From NCBI GenBank assembly GCA_945897955.1, contig CAMDGQ010000028.1, forward strand, positions 1 to 49,708: DNA of 49,708 nt, given 5' to 3'. A program made the translations under genes and the position numbers. Below, one piece after another: positions 1-8,234 of this stretch. The first letter of the stretch is position 1. Every line of letters starts with the position of its first letter. The DNA comes from Tepidiphilus sp. J10. Its GTDB lineage: Bacteria; Pseudomonadota; Gammaproteobacteria; Burkholderiales; Thiobacillaceae. A model generated the notes under the pieces. The model made no database searches, had not been told where the DNA came from, and saw only the letters and a list, made by a program, of their open reading frames with translations.

Positions 1-298
1 GGCCGCCTCCCTGGCAGTCGGCGGCGACTGCCAGCATGCCAATGCTGACGCGAGTTCCAGCCCGTTCAAGCTGCACGCAGGCGACGATCTCCGTGCCGGC
101 CATGCCCAGCAACAGCACGCAGCCTTCGGCGGCAACAAACTGCCGCACCCGATCCGGGTCGATCCGGTCGCCGGCGACCAGATGCGCTTCATGCGTCCAG
201 CCGGCGATGCCGGTTCGCGGGCGGAACGCCTGATTGACGAGCCGGGCGATGGCCTCGGCATCGTCCGGCCTGGCGCTGCGGAAGGTATCGATTTCCAT
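1..298 (-). CDS. GNAT family N-acetyltransferase, C-terminus cut by window edge
   Basis: The reverse strand from an ATG at 298 reads an open frame of 99 codons that runs off the left edge. It begins MEIDTFRSARPDDAEAIARL, the usual first strand and helix of a Gcn5-related acetyltransferase. Close to the cut it reads IGMLAVAADCQGGG, the acetyl-CoA pyrophosphate-binding motif A (R/Q-x-x-G-x-G/A type). The family moves an acetyl group from acetyl-CoA to an amine; the substrate cannot be told. The catalytic C-terminal half lies outside the window. It is on the same strand as the two small genes that follow at 323-1121 and may be the last gene of that group. Confidence 0.75.
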   Translation of the reverse strand, partial: MEIDTFRSARPDDAEAIARLVNQAFRPRTGIAGWTHEAHLVAGDRIDPDRVRQFVAAEGCVLLLGMAGTEIVACVQLERAGTRVSIGMLAVAADCQGGG

Positions 299-322
299 GC
301 TTTCAACTGGTGGCGGACGGGT

Positions 323-604
323 TTACAAAACACCGCGTTCGATTTCATGCAAATAGATGAATTCCGGCGCATGTACACCCGCCTTGCGCCGGATTTCGAC
401 CAGTTCCGGCGATTCGAAAAATCGTCGCGCAGCATCCAGCGACGACCACTCGGAGAAATGGACGATGCGGTTGGCCTGATTGTCGAAATGCAATAACCGG
501 TAGCTGATTTCGCCCGCCTGTTTGCGCATGGCCGAGGCCTGGTCGAACACCGCTTTCCAGGCCGGATACGACTCGACCTGATGCATGATCAATACGTGTG
601 GCAT
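323..604 (-). CDS. Small ABM-like (dimeric alpha-beta barrel) protein
   Basis: A 93-residue protein beginning MPHVLIMHQVESYPAWKAVF. The pattern of a first strand, a W-K helix, a central FDNQANRIVHFSEWSSLDAARRFF stretch and a late strand matches the antibiotic-biosynthesis-monooxygenase/ferredoxin-like dimeric barrel families. Such small proteins are often cyclases, monooxygenases or stress proteins; no catalytic set is clear, so no reaction is assigned. An AGGAAA ribosome site lies just upstream of the ATG on the reverse strand. It is 24 bases upstream of the GNAT gene and 31 bases downstream of the thioesterase, all on the minus strand, so the three may be cotranscribed. Confidence 0.7.
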   Translation of the reverse strand: MPHVLIMHQVESYPAWKAVFDQASAMRKQAGEISYRLLHFDNQANRIVHFSEWSSLDAARRFFESPELVEIRRKAGVHAPEFIYLHEIERGVL

Positions 605-635
605 GCCATTTCCTCTTGATCAACGAGCCTTAAAT

Positions 636-1121
636 TCAACGATCGCGTGCCTGATCGCCGCGCAGGGTCATCACGGTACTGACGATCATCGCGGCCTGTT
701 TGCCGTCTTCACGCAGGATATCGCAGACGTAATGGGTGAGGGTCTTGCCCATCTGCACCGGCCGCACCACGGCCCGCAGGGTGGATTTCCACACCGGCCG
801 GAAGAAGCTGGCCTTCAGTTCGATGCTGGTAAACGAATCGCCGGGCGCCATCAGGGTGGAATGCGCGGTACCGATGGCGGCATCGGCCAGCTCGCACAGC
901 AGTCCGCCATGCACCGTGCCTTGCTGGTTGCCGTGAATGTCGGCATCCGCGTCGATCTCCAGGGTGGCATGACCCGCTGCCACCTCGACGACGCGTATCG
1001 CCAGCGTCTGCGAGATCGCCGTGGGATAGCGCATATGGGTGGTTTGGCTGGTGTTCAACGTGCCGTCTATCTGGCGCTGCAGATATTCCAGCACCGGTAG
1101 CGATTCTGCGGGGAAGTTCAT
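636..1121 (-). CDS. PaaI-type hotdog-fold thioesterase
   Basis: A 161-residue single-domain hotdog protein. The signature HGGLLCELADAAIG near residues 72-85 is the PaaI/thioesterase helix, where the HGG and the acidic residue a few positions on (E/D) help activate water for hydrolysis of acyl-CoA thioesters. The strand TSIELKASFFRPV follows, as expected. The length is usual for the family. The likely role is release of small acyl or aryl groups from CoA in the cytoplasm; the exact substrate cannot be read. It heads a minus-strand group with the ABM-like and GNAT genes and is divergent from the MocR regulator, with a repeat-rich control region between them. Confidence 0.8.
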   Translation of the reverse strand: MNFPAESLPVLEYLQRQIDGTLNTSQTTHMRYPTAISQTLAIRVVEVAAGHATLEIDADADIHGNQQGTVHGGLLCELADAAIGTAHSTLMAPGDSFTSIELKASFFRPVWKSTLRAVVRPVQMGKTLTHYVCDILREDGKQAAMIVSTVMTLRGDQARDR

Positions 1122-1188
1122 GGTGGCCTTTGCGCGAACTGATTCGAGGTTCGGACATGCTAAGGCGCAACGCCGCGTGATCGGCGTT

Positions 1189-1264
1189 CAGTCATATCGA
1201 CAATCAAGCAGTACAGTCATCCAATCAGATTGACTGTATTCAAGTATTTATCTCAAACTGTATT
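1189..1264. promoter_or_regulatory. Repeated half-sites in the thioesterase/MocR divergent region
   Basis: The gap holds four related short sites. CAGTCAT occurs at 1189-1195 and 1214-1220 (25 bases apart); ACTGTATT occurs at 1233-1240 and 1257-1264 (24 bases apart). The second and third form a perfect inverted pair, TACAGTCA at 1212-1219 and TGACTGTA at 1231-1238. Direct repeats about two helical turns apart are how MocR/GabR proteins are known to bind. I infer an operator for the adjacent regulator acting on both directions. Confidence 0.5.
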
Positions 1265-1316
1265 GATCTGGGCAAATGGCGGCTTCTACACTGGCCACAT
1301 CACACAGGAGCGCAGC

Positions 1317-2744
1317 TTGAACCTCTATCAGAATTTGGCGGAACGGCTGAAAGCCAGCATCCAGCAAGGCATCTACAGTCCGGGCGACAAAGTGCCCTCG
1401 GTGCGGCGCTTCGCTGCGCAACAGCAGGTCAGCCAATCCAGTGTCGTGTCGGCGTTCCGCTTGCTGGAATCGGAGGGCTGGCTGGAAGCCCGGCCGCAAT
1501 CGGGCTTTTTCGTCAACGTATCGGGCGTGGCCTCGTCGCCGAGTCAACCCAGTGGCGAGACTTCGGCGCCCTGTACGGTTCGGGTGTCCGATCTGGTAAT
1601 CCGGCTGTATCAGGCCACCCAGCGGGAAAACCTCGTTTCCCTCGGCGCAGCGGTACCGAAGCACGCGCTATTGCCGCTGAAGGATTTGCGCGAAGCCATG
1701 GCGCGCGCCCTGCGGCGTTCGCCCGATGCCGGCAGCCGCTACAGTTTTCCGCCGGGCGAAGTTGCACTCAGGGTGCAGATTGCGCGGCGTGGCGTAGAAG
1801 CGGGCTGTGCCTTTTCTCCGGACGACATCCAGGTCACCAGCGGCTGTCAGGAGGCGATCAATCTGGCGCTGCGCGCGGTCACCCAGGCGGGCGATATTGT
1901 CGCCATCGAATCCCCGGCGTTCTTCGGCACTTTGCAGGCCATCGAATCGCTGGGGCTGCAGGCGCTGGAAGTGCCGAGCGACGCCAACGGCCTCCGCCTG
2001 GAAGCCCTGTCGCTGGCCCTGGAGCGCTGGCCGATCAAGGCGGTCATGGCGGTGACCAATTTCAGCAACCCCACCGGCTCGCTGATGCCGGATGCACGCA
2101 AGCGCGAACTGGTGAAGCTGCTGCGGAAACACGAAATTCCGCTGATCGAAGACGACATCTACGGCGACCTCGCGCATGGTCGCGAGCGCCCGCGCGCCGC
2201 CAAGGCCTATGACCTGGACGGCTATGTGCTGTATTGCGGTTCGTTCTCCAAGACCCTTGCACCCGGCTACCGGATCGGCTGGCTGGCGCCCGGACGCTGG
2301 AAAGCGGCGGTGGAGCGTTTCAAATACGACAGCACTTTCGCCACCGCCACCCTGCCGCAACTTGCGCTGGCCGAATACCTGGCCTCCGGACGTTACGAAC
2401 GCCATCTGACGCGTCTGCGCAGCACCGCCAGATCGAACCTGCAACAGGCGCAAGCCCTGGTCGCCCGCACCTTTCCGCATGCCACGCAGATCAGTTCTCC
2501 GACTGGCGGCTATCTGCTCTGGCTGCAACTACCGGAAGACTGCGATGCCATGCGTTTGCAGCAGAGCGCGCTGGCGGCGGGCATCAGCATTTCACCGGGC
2601 TCGCTGTTTTCGCCGAATGGGAAATACGCGAACTGCATACGCCTGTCAGTCGCCCTGCCCTGGGATGCGCAGGTGGAAGACGCCATCAAGCGGCTGGGAA
2701 AACTGGCGATGGATCAGGTTGCGGCTGTTGCTTCGCGGCGGTAG
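1317..2744 (+). CDS. MocR-family PLP-dependent transcriptional regulator
   Basis: This is a GntR-type winged helix fused to a type-I aminotransferase fold. Residues 1-75 hold the DNA-binding domain (YSPGDKVPSVRRFAAQQQVS, then SVVSAFRLLESEGWLEARPQSGFFV). The rest is aminotransferase-like, with SNPTGSLMP, EDDIYGDL and the cofactor lysine in CGSFSKTLAPGYRIGW (about residue 312). MocR proteins sense an amine or vitamin B6 compound through PLP and switch a neighbouring gene; the effector here is unknown. The frame is open from a TTG at 1230, but the TTG at 1317 has AGGAG six bases upstream and gives the usual 475 residues, so I prefer it. The earlier part would overlap the operator region. Confidence 0.88.
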   Translation: MNLYQNLAERLKASIQQGIYSPGDKVPSVRRFAAQQQVSQSSVVSAFRLLESEGWLEARPQSGFFVNVSGVASSPSQPSGETSAPCTVRVSDLVIRLYQATQRENLVSLGAAVPKHALLPLKDLREAMARALRRSPDAGSRYSFPPGEVALRVQIARRGVEAGCAFSPDDIQVTSGCQEAINLALRAVTQAGDIVAIESPAFFGTLQAIESLGLQALEVPSDANGLRLEALSLALERWPIKAVMAVTNFSNPTGSLMPDARKRELVKLLRKHEIPLIEDDIYGDLAHGRERPRAAKAYDLDGYVLYCGSFSKTLAPGYRIGWLAPGRWKAAVERFKYDSTFATATLPQLALAEYLASGRYERHLTRLRSTARSNLQQAQALVARTFPHATQISSPTGGYLLWLQLPEDCDAMRLQQSALAAGISISPGSLFSPNGKYANCIRLSVALPWDAQVEDAIKRLGKLAMDQVAAVASRR

Positions 2745-3113
2745 TCGCCCCGCTGGTCGGACGAAGGGTGGATAACGCGAGACCGGCAGCACTGAAATCC
2801 ACAGGGGCCTTCTCACCACGAATTCCTTACACGGCCATTGCTGTCATCGACTGTTGCTGGAGTGGGCGACCGCTGTCGACCCGGAAAAGACGGTCGGCCG
2901 CAGACGCCTCGGCGGGTGGCTGTCTGGGGTTAAGCGGCCATTCGATTATTCGAGGCCGTTACTGGGTCATCGGCCATATGGGGAGTTCCACATAAGGCCG
3001 ATTAAAAGCCACTCAGGCCGCAAACCTGAAGGGCCGCAGTAAGGCGGGTTCAATCTGACGCTGGTTTTGGAAGCTGCCGCTGCAAATCGCCCGTAGTAGC
3101 AGGTTTTCTAAAT
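2745..3113. other. Intergenic stretch without a supported gene
   Basis: No frame in these 369 bases looks coding; the short open frames have mixed codon use and no homologue I recognise. The DNA contains short imperfect palindromes, for example GGCC-ATTCGATTATTCGA-GGCC near 2936-2957. It separates the regulator from a TA pair, and a second empty stretch follows that pair at 3789-3962. I read both as decayed or non-coding spacer around a mobile module. Confidence 0.5.
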
Positions 3114-3128
3114 TAATCATAATGATTA
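3114..3128. promoter_or_regulatory. Palindromic operator of the Phd/ParE pair
   Basis: TAATCAT-A-ATGATTA is a perfect 15-base palindrome (7-base arms, one central base) lying 38 bases upstream of the antitoxin start. Antitoxins of the Phd/YefM class repress their own operon by binding such palindromes. The site contains an in-frame ATG at 3122, which argues that this ATG is not the start codon. Confidence 0.6.
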
Positions 3129-3166
3129 CAATGAACACATCAGCCATCAACTATCAGGATATATCC

Positions 3167-3481
3167 ATGAAGACCGTAACCGCCCGTGAAGCGAAGACCC
3201 ACTTTGGTGAATTGCTCGACGCCATGCAGCGCGAGCCGGTGATTGTGACAAAGAACAACCGTCCGGTAGGCATCATGATCTCCATTGAAGATGCAGCGGA
3301 TACGCTCATCCCGGAGATGTTCATGGATAAGGAGCCAGGCTATGACGAGTGGTTCCAGGCCAAGGTAGGCGGCGCACTTGAAGCCTTCAAAAGCGGAAAC
3401 AGCCTAGCCTCTGGGCATGACGACGTGATGGCGCGGGTATGGAAGCGTCTCCAGTCCAGGACAAAGCCAGCATTGGCATAA
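3167..3481 (+). CDS. Phd/YefM-type antitoxin
   Basis: From the ATG at 3167 the protein starts MKTVTAREAKTHFGELLDAM and continues PVIVTKNNRPVGIMISIEDA, the typical Phd/YefM dimerisation and DNA-binding fold. The C-terminal 50 residues should wrap the toxin. It neutralises the ParE-like protein encoded 10 bases downstream and likely represses the operon through the palindrome at 3114-3128. An in-frame ATG exists at 3122, but 3167 has AGGA at a good distance and gives the standard 104-residue length. Identification of family is firm; the exact subfamily is not. Confidence 0.88.
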   Translation: MKTVTAREAKTHFGELLDAMQREPVIVTKNNRPVGIMISIEDAADTLIPEMFMDKEPGYDEWFQAKVGGALEAFKSGNSLASGHDDVMARVWKRLQSRTKPALA

Positions 3482-3491
3482 CGCAGTCCCT

Positions 3492-3788
3492 ATGTTCAAA
3501 ATCAACTGGACGGAAGAGGCCGAGCAAGACCTCGAAAACATTCTGTTGTATTACCTCGAAGAGGCAGGCCTGCGCGTCGCGGAAGCGGTTTACAACCGGA
3601 TCAGGGAGCAAGTTGGTCAGCTCGACACGTTTCCGGAAAGTACCCGGGTCGGACGTGTACCTGGCACGCGCGAATGCGTGATAAGCCGTTTGCCTTATAT
3701 CGCGGTCATCGATGTCGGCCACGACACGGTTACGGTGCTGAGCGTGGTGCATACCGCACGCAAATACCCGTCGGAAGATAACGGGTAG
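3492..3788 (+). CDS. RelE/ParE-type toxin
   Basis: A 98-residue protein beginning MFKINWTEEAEQDLENILLYY, the opening strand and helices of the RelE/ParE superfamily, with a late RVPGTRECVISRLPYIAVIDV and VLSVVHTARKYP. The conserved R-x-P/Y and V-L-x-V-x-H-x-x-R elements are those of ParE-like toxins, which poison gyrase, or RelE-like ones, which cut mRNA on the ribosome; sequence alone does not decide which. It follows the antitoxin by 10 bases in the usual antitoxin-first order. Confidence 0.87.
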   Translation: MFKINWTEEAEQDLENILLYYLEEAGLRVAEAVYNRIREQVGQLDTFPESTRVGRVPGTRECVISRLPYIAVIDVGHDTVTVLSVVHTARKYPSEDNG

Positions 3789-3962
3789 GCGATTGGGCCG
3801 GATCCTGAGTTAAGAAGTCATTCAAGTGACCGCGCAGCCGGGTAGATGAGGGGCGGCAGTTGGCCGACAGCAGTCTCTACAACCATCAGAACCGCAGCTG
3901 GAACTCCGAAGCTCGGTTTCTGCGCGGCCGTTGCGCCGATTCGGCCTGCGTTCAACACGCCG
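3789..3962. other. Non-coding spacer between convergent genes
   Basis: These 174 bases separate the ParE-like gene from the end of the minus-strand DUF2784 gene. No reading frame is convincing and I see no strong terminator hairpin with a T run. It resembles the empty stretch on the other side of the TA pair (2745-3113) in being gene-free. Confidence 0.4.
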
Positions 3963-4361
3963 TCAATCCGGCGATGTCTCGCCGTGTTTTGAGCTCAGTC
4001 GTCTTCGCGCCCAATCACGGTACGCCAGCCCGTACGCCACCAGATTGACAACGACCACGCAGCCGCCGAGCAGCCATTGGATCGGCGCAGTCAGGTTATC
4101 CGGGTACAGGACCGGCAGCAGATAGTGTTCGACGAAGCCGCCGTGGTAGCCGGTTTCGCCGGCGTGGGCGCGCAGTTGGTTTTCCAGCGGTGTGAGCGGG
4201 CAAATGTCACCACTGAACTCGATGTATGCGCCCCACAGCACGGCGGGCAGGTGGAGCCAGATCAGTTTCGGCCAGCGACGCAACAGGAATCCGCCGGTCA
4301 TGACAAAGACCACGAACAGCAGGTGAAGGACCACCAGGGCGTCGGCGAGAAATGCGTACAT
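3963..4361 (-). CDS. DUF2784 family membrane protein
   Basis: A 132-residue protein with three predicted membrane segments: FLADALVVLHLLFVVFVMTGGFLL, LIWLHLPAVLWGAYIEF and WLLGGCVVVVNLVAYGLAY. The conserved block GAYIEFSGDICPLTPLENQLR is the DUF2784 signature. Function is unknown for the family. The frame also allows a TTG one codon upstream; ATG at 4361 is preferred. It starts 13 bases after the stop of the CDF transporter gene on the same strand and may share its transcript. Confidence 0.82.
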   Translation of the reverse strand: MYAFLADALVVLHLLFVVFVMTGGFLLRRWPKLIWLHLPAVLWGAYIEFSGDICPLTPLENQLRAHAGETGYHGGFVEHYLLPVLYPDNLTAPIQWLLGGCVVVVNLVAYGLAYRDWARRRLSSKHGETSPD

Positions 4362-4374
4362 CAACCTGTTTACT

Positions 4375-5298
4375 TCAGCGCAAGCGCAGGATGCGCAGCG
4401 CGCCGGACAACACCAGCACGCCGATCAGCGCGCCGATGATCCAGTCCGGCCAGGGTGAGGCGGTCCAGCTCACCAGCAGGCCGGCGGCGATAACGCCGAG
4501 GTTGGCGAGGACGTCGTTGGCCGAGAAGATGTAGCTCGCCCGCATGTGCACGCCGGCGTGGCGATGGCGGTAGATGAGCAGCAGACAGGCGATGTTGGCG
4601 GCGAGCGCCAGGGTTGCGATGCCGACCATTGCGACTCCTGCCGGCGCTGCGCCGGTGAGCATGTGCCGCGCAGTTTCCGCCAGCGCGGCGAAGGCAAGCA
4701 GCATCTGCAAGCCGCCGGACAGCCGCGCCGCCGTGAGTTTGTGGCGTGCGGCGCGACCGACTGCATACAGCGCGACAGCGTAGACCGCTGCGTCGGCGAA
4801 CATGTCCATGGCATCGGCGATCAATCCGGCCGAATGCGCCCACCAGCCGGCGCCCAGTTCGATCACGAACAGGGTCGCGTTGATCGCCAGCAGCCAGATC
4901 AGCACGCGCTGTTCGCTGGCCGGATCGAGGTTGCCGTTCAGCAGCGGTGTCGCGGCGTCGAGTGGCCGCGATTCGACCAGTTCGGCACCGTAACCAAGTG
5001 GCAGCAGGCGTTCGAGGATCGCGCCGGCATCGCCGTCATGATCGAGCGTCTGCGCGCGGCCGGGCAGGTCGAAGGCGTAGGCGGCAACCGGCGCGTCGGC
5101 CAGACGCAGGCGGATCATCTGTTCTTCCGCTGCGCAGTCCATGCCGGGAATATGGAACAACGAACGGAACCGCGAACGGAACAACGATCGCACCAATGGC
5201 TGCTCGCCAAGCCGGGCTTGCGCGGCAGGAAGGTTGGCAAGGTCGGCGGGTTTCGCTCCGCACGCGCAAGCGCCGGAGCAGGGCGGTACAGCGGACAT
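4375..5298 (-). CDS. CDF-type cation efflux protein with N-terminal HMA-like domain
   Basis: A 307-residue two-part protein. Residues 1-20 are cysteine-rich (C7, C11, C13). Residues about 47-110 resemble a heavy-metal-associated domain, with FHIPGMDCAAEEQMIRLRL, where the second cysteine of the usual CxxC is replaced by E58. Residues 130-305 form the six-helix cation diffusion facilitator core. The metal-site acids are seen in GLIADAMDMFADA (D162, D165, D169) and SANDVLANLG (N261, D262). The usual cytoplasmic C-terminal domain is missing. The family exports Zn, Co, Cd or Fe in exchange for protons; the metal here is not evident. A short repeated DNA unit near 5154-5187 gives the RSLFRSRFRSLF linker. 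Confidence 0.82.
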   Translation of the reverse strand: MSAVPPCSGACACGAKPADLANLPAAQARLGEQPLVRSLFRSRFRSLFHIPGMDCAAEEQMIRLRLADAPVAAYAFDLPGRAQTLDHDGDAGAILERLLPLGYGAELVESRPLDAATPLLNGNLDPASEQRVLIWLLAINATLFVIELGAGWWAHSAGLIADAMDMFADAAVYAVALYAVGRAARHKLTAARLSGGLQMLLAFAALAETARHMLTGAAPAGVAMVGIATLALAANIACLLLIYRHRHAGVHMRASYIFSANDVLANLGVIAAGLLVSWTASPWPDWIIGALIGVLVLSGALRILRLR

Positions 5299-5380
5299 GG
5301 CGGAATCCTTACAGGAAACGTGGAAAGTCTAGCAGTCCTGGACGCAGCACCACGCCACGCCACACACCCCCCTCCTATCT

Positions 5381-5396
5381 TGTCGCCACCCCGACA
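5381..5396 (+). promoter_or_regulatory. NifA upstream activator site 1 of nifH
   Basis: TGT-N10-ACA (TGTCGCCACCCCGACA), the exact consensus of the NifA enhancer, 98 bases before the -24 element. It is nearly the same as the site at 17574-17589, which precedes the LRV gene. Confidence 0.75.
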
Positions 5397-5414
5397 ATGC
5401 CCGGGGATTTGTGT

Positions 5415-5430
5415 TGTACGACACGCGACA
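5415..5430 (+). promoter_or_regulatory. NifA upstream activator site 2 of nifH
   Basis: A second TGT-N10-ACA (TGTACGACACGCGACA), 19 bases downstream of the first site's start-to-end register and 63 bases before the -24 element. Two NifA sites in tandem usually give strong activation. Confidence 0.72.
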
Positions 5431-5463
5431 TGGATGTCTTTATATCTTCCACGCATTCATAAA

Positions 5464-5476
5464 TATCAATGACTTA
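5464..5476 (+). promoter_or_regulatory. IHF binding site in nifH promoter
   Basis: TATCAATGACTTA matches the IHF consensus WATCAANNNNTTR at all fixed positions. It lies between the NifA sites and the -24/-12 element, where IHF bends DNA to bring NifA to sigma-54 polymerase. The surrounding DNA is AT-rich, unlike the rest of the window. Confidence 0.7.
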
Positions 5477-5493
5477 ACCACATCAACAAGGTG

Positions 5494-5510
5494 TGGCACA
5501 GGCCTTGCGA
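5494..5510 (+). promoter_or_regulatory. Sigma-54 (-24/-12) promoter of nifH
   Basis: TGGCAC-AGGCC-TTGCGA fits the sigma-54 consensus TGGCAC-N5-TTGC, with the invariant GG and GC ten bases apart. The nifH start lies 63 bases downstream. With the two NifA sites and the IHF site this is a complete nitrogen-fixation promoter. Confidence 0.92.
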
Positions 5511-5513
5511 TAA

Positions 5514-6464
<951 letters not shown>

Positions 6465-6471
6465 AGACTGC

Positions 6472-6537
6472 CCCGGATTACGCCTTCGGCTGCATCCGGG
6501 CTACATGTAGCCTGGGTGCAGCGCAGCGAAATCCGGG
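6472..6537. repeat. REP-like inverted pair between nifH and nifD
   Basis: Two arms of about 31-33 bases, each built as CCCGGATT...CAGC...CCCGGGCTAC-like, face one another around CTACATGTAG. This is the widespread proteobacterial extragenic palindrome that carries a CCGGAT...ATCCGG stem. It begins eight bases after the nifH stop. I infer a role in mRNA 3'-end protection or partial termination, which would fit the excess of NifH over NifDK known in diazotrophs. Confidence 0.75.
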
Positions 6538-6600
6538 AATCGTACCAATCAACCTCAGCATGCCTTCCACAGATTGGTGGCGGCGTGAAAGGAGAATGAA

Positions 6601-8088
6601 ATGTCGAATCTGACTAAAGAGCAGGCCGAAGCCCTCATCGCCGAGGTGCTTGAGGTTTATCCCGAAAAAGCCAAGAAAGATCGCACCAAGCACCTGGCCG
6701 TCAACGACCAGAGCATCGAACAATCGAAGAAGTGCATCACCTCCAACCGCAAGTCGCTGCCCGGCGTGATGACCATTCGGGGCTGCGCCTATGCCGGTTC
6801 CAAGGGTGTGGTCTGGGGTCCGATCAAGGACATGATCCACATCTCGCACGGCCCGGTCGGCTGCGGCCAGTATTCCCGCGCCGGACGCCGCAACTACTAC
6901 GTCGGCATGACCGGCGTGAACACCTTCGGCACGATGAACTTCACCTCCGACTTCCAGGAGAAGGACATCGTTTTCGGCGGTGACAAGAAACTCGCCAAGC
7001 TGATCGGTGAAATCGAAGGCCTGTTCCCCCTCAACAAGGGCATCTCGGTGCAATCCGAATGCCCGATCGGCCTGATCGGCGACGACATCGAAGCCGTCTC
7101 CAAGAAAGCCGCTGTCGAATTCGACAAGCCGGTGGTGCCGGTACGCTGCGAAGGTTTCCGTGGCGTGTCGCAATCCCTCGGCCACCACATCGCCAACGAC
7201 GCGATCCGCGACTGGGTGTTCGGCCGCGATGGCAAGGACATCAAGCAGGAATTCGTGCCTGGTCCGTATGACGTGTCGATCATCGGCGATTACAACATCG
7301 GCGGCGATGCCTGGTCTTCCCGCATCCTGCTGGAAGAAATGGGTCTGCGCGTGGTCGCACAGTGGTCCGGCGACGGCACCCTGGCCGAGATCGAACTGAC
7401 CCCAAAGGTCAAGCTGAACCTGATCCACTGCTACCGTTCGATGAACTACATCGCCCGGCACATGGAAGAGAAGTACAACATTCCCTGGATCGAATACAAC
7501 TTCTTCGGCCCGACCAAGATCGCCGAGTCGCTGCGCGCCATCGCCAGCCACTTCGACGACAAGATCAAGGCCGGCGCGGAAGCGGTGATCGCCAAGTACC
7601 AGCCGATGGTCGATGCCATCGTCGCCAAGTACAAGACCCGCCTGGAAGGCAAGCGCGTGATGCTTTACGTCGGCGGCCTGCGCCCGCGTCACGTCATCGG
7701 TTCGTATGAAGACCTGGGTATGGAAGTGGTCGGCACCGGCTACGAATTCGGCCACAACGACGACTACGACCGCACCATCAAGGAGATGGGCAATGCGACG
7801 CTGCTGTACGACGACGTCACCGGCTTCGAATTCGAAGAGTTCGTCAAACGCGTCAAGCCCGACCTGATCGGCTCCGGCATCAAGGAAAAGTACATCTTCC
7901 AGAAGATGGGCGTTCCCTTCCGCCAGATGCACTCCTGGGACTACTCCGGCCCGTACCACGGCTACGACGGTTTCGCGATCTTCGCCCGCGACATGGACAT
8001 GACCATCAACAACCCTTGCTGGAAGAAGATGGAAGCGCCCTGGTTGAAGAAGCCGGAAGTGGCCGAGGAAATGGCGAAAGCCGCGTGA
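6601..8088 (+). CDS. nifD: Nitrogenase molybdenum-iron protein alpha chain NifD
   Basis: A 495-residue subunit of the catalytic MoFe protein. The P-cluster cysteines are C62 (GCAYAG), C88 (GPVGCGQ) and C154 (SECPIG). The FeMo-cofactor ligands are C277 (LIHCYRS) and H444 ([10 protein letters not shown]). Active-site residues V70, R96 and H195/H196 are all present at or within two positions of the Azotobacter numbering. Nothing suggests a V- or Fe-only enzyme: the length and the [14 protein letters not shown] block are those of the Mo type. GGAG lies upstream of the ATG. It needs NifK as partner and NafY/other factors for cofactor insertion. Confidence 0.99.
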   Translation: MSNLTKEQAEALIAEVLEVYPEKAKKDRTKHLAVNDQSIEQSKKCITSNRKSLPGVMTIRGCAYAGSKGVVWGPIKDMIHISHGPVGCGQYSRAGRRNYYVGMTGVNTFGTMNFTSDFQEKDIVFGGDKKLAKLIGEIEGLFPLNKGISVQSECPIGLIGDDIEAVSKKAAVEFDKPVVPVRCEGFRGVSQSLGHHIANDAIRDWVFGRDGKDIKQEFVPGPYDVSIIGDYNIGGDAWSSRILLEEMGLRVVAQWSGDGTLAEIELTPKVKLNLIHCYRSMNYIARHMEEKYNIPWIEYNFFGPTKIAESLRAIASHFDDKIKAGAEAVIAKYQPMVDAIVAKYKTRLEGKRVMLYVGGLRPRHVIGSYEDLGMEVVGTGYEFGHNDDYDRTIKEMGNATLLYDDVTGFEFEEFVKRVKPDLIGSGIKEKYIFQKMGVPFRQMHSWDYSGPYHGYDGFAIFARDMDMTINNPCWKKMEAPWLKKPEVAEEMAKAA

Positions 8089-8094
8089 GGTTGC

Positions 8095-8151
8095 AGGTGC
8101 GAATTTATTCGCACGACCCCAGCGGAAAACAGTGCGAATGAATTCGCACCT
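8095..8151. repeat. Double hairpin repeat between nifD and nifK
   Basis: Two copies of an 18-base palindrome, GTGCGAAT-NN-ATTCGCAC, at 8097-8114 and 8132-8149, lie in inverted relation (outer AGGTGCGAAT...ATTCGCACCT). Each can fold alone or with the other. This repeat differs in sequence from the one after nifH and begins seven bases after the nifD stop. Confidence 0.8.
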
Positions 8152-8234
8152 ACGCCGCCCCGCGAGGGGGGCGTAGAACCCAGATCAACCTATGCCCGTG
8201 TCCGCAGATTGGCGGCTCGGGCCAGGAGATGAAC

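Noticed and set aside
3122-3166. Upstream ATG as the start of the Phd-type antitoxin
   Set aside because: It lies inside the palindromic operator, has no ribosome site and adds a tail not seen in the family; 3167 is better.
6478-7959. 493-codon open frame antisense to nifD
   Set aside because: It is a shadow of nifD caused by GC-rich third positions; residue make-up is H/D/V-rich without any domain, and nifD is certain.
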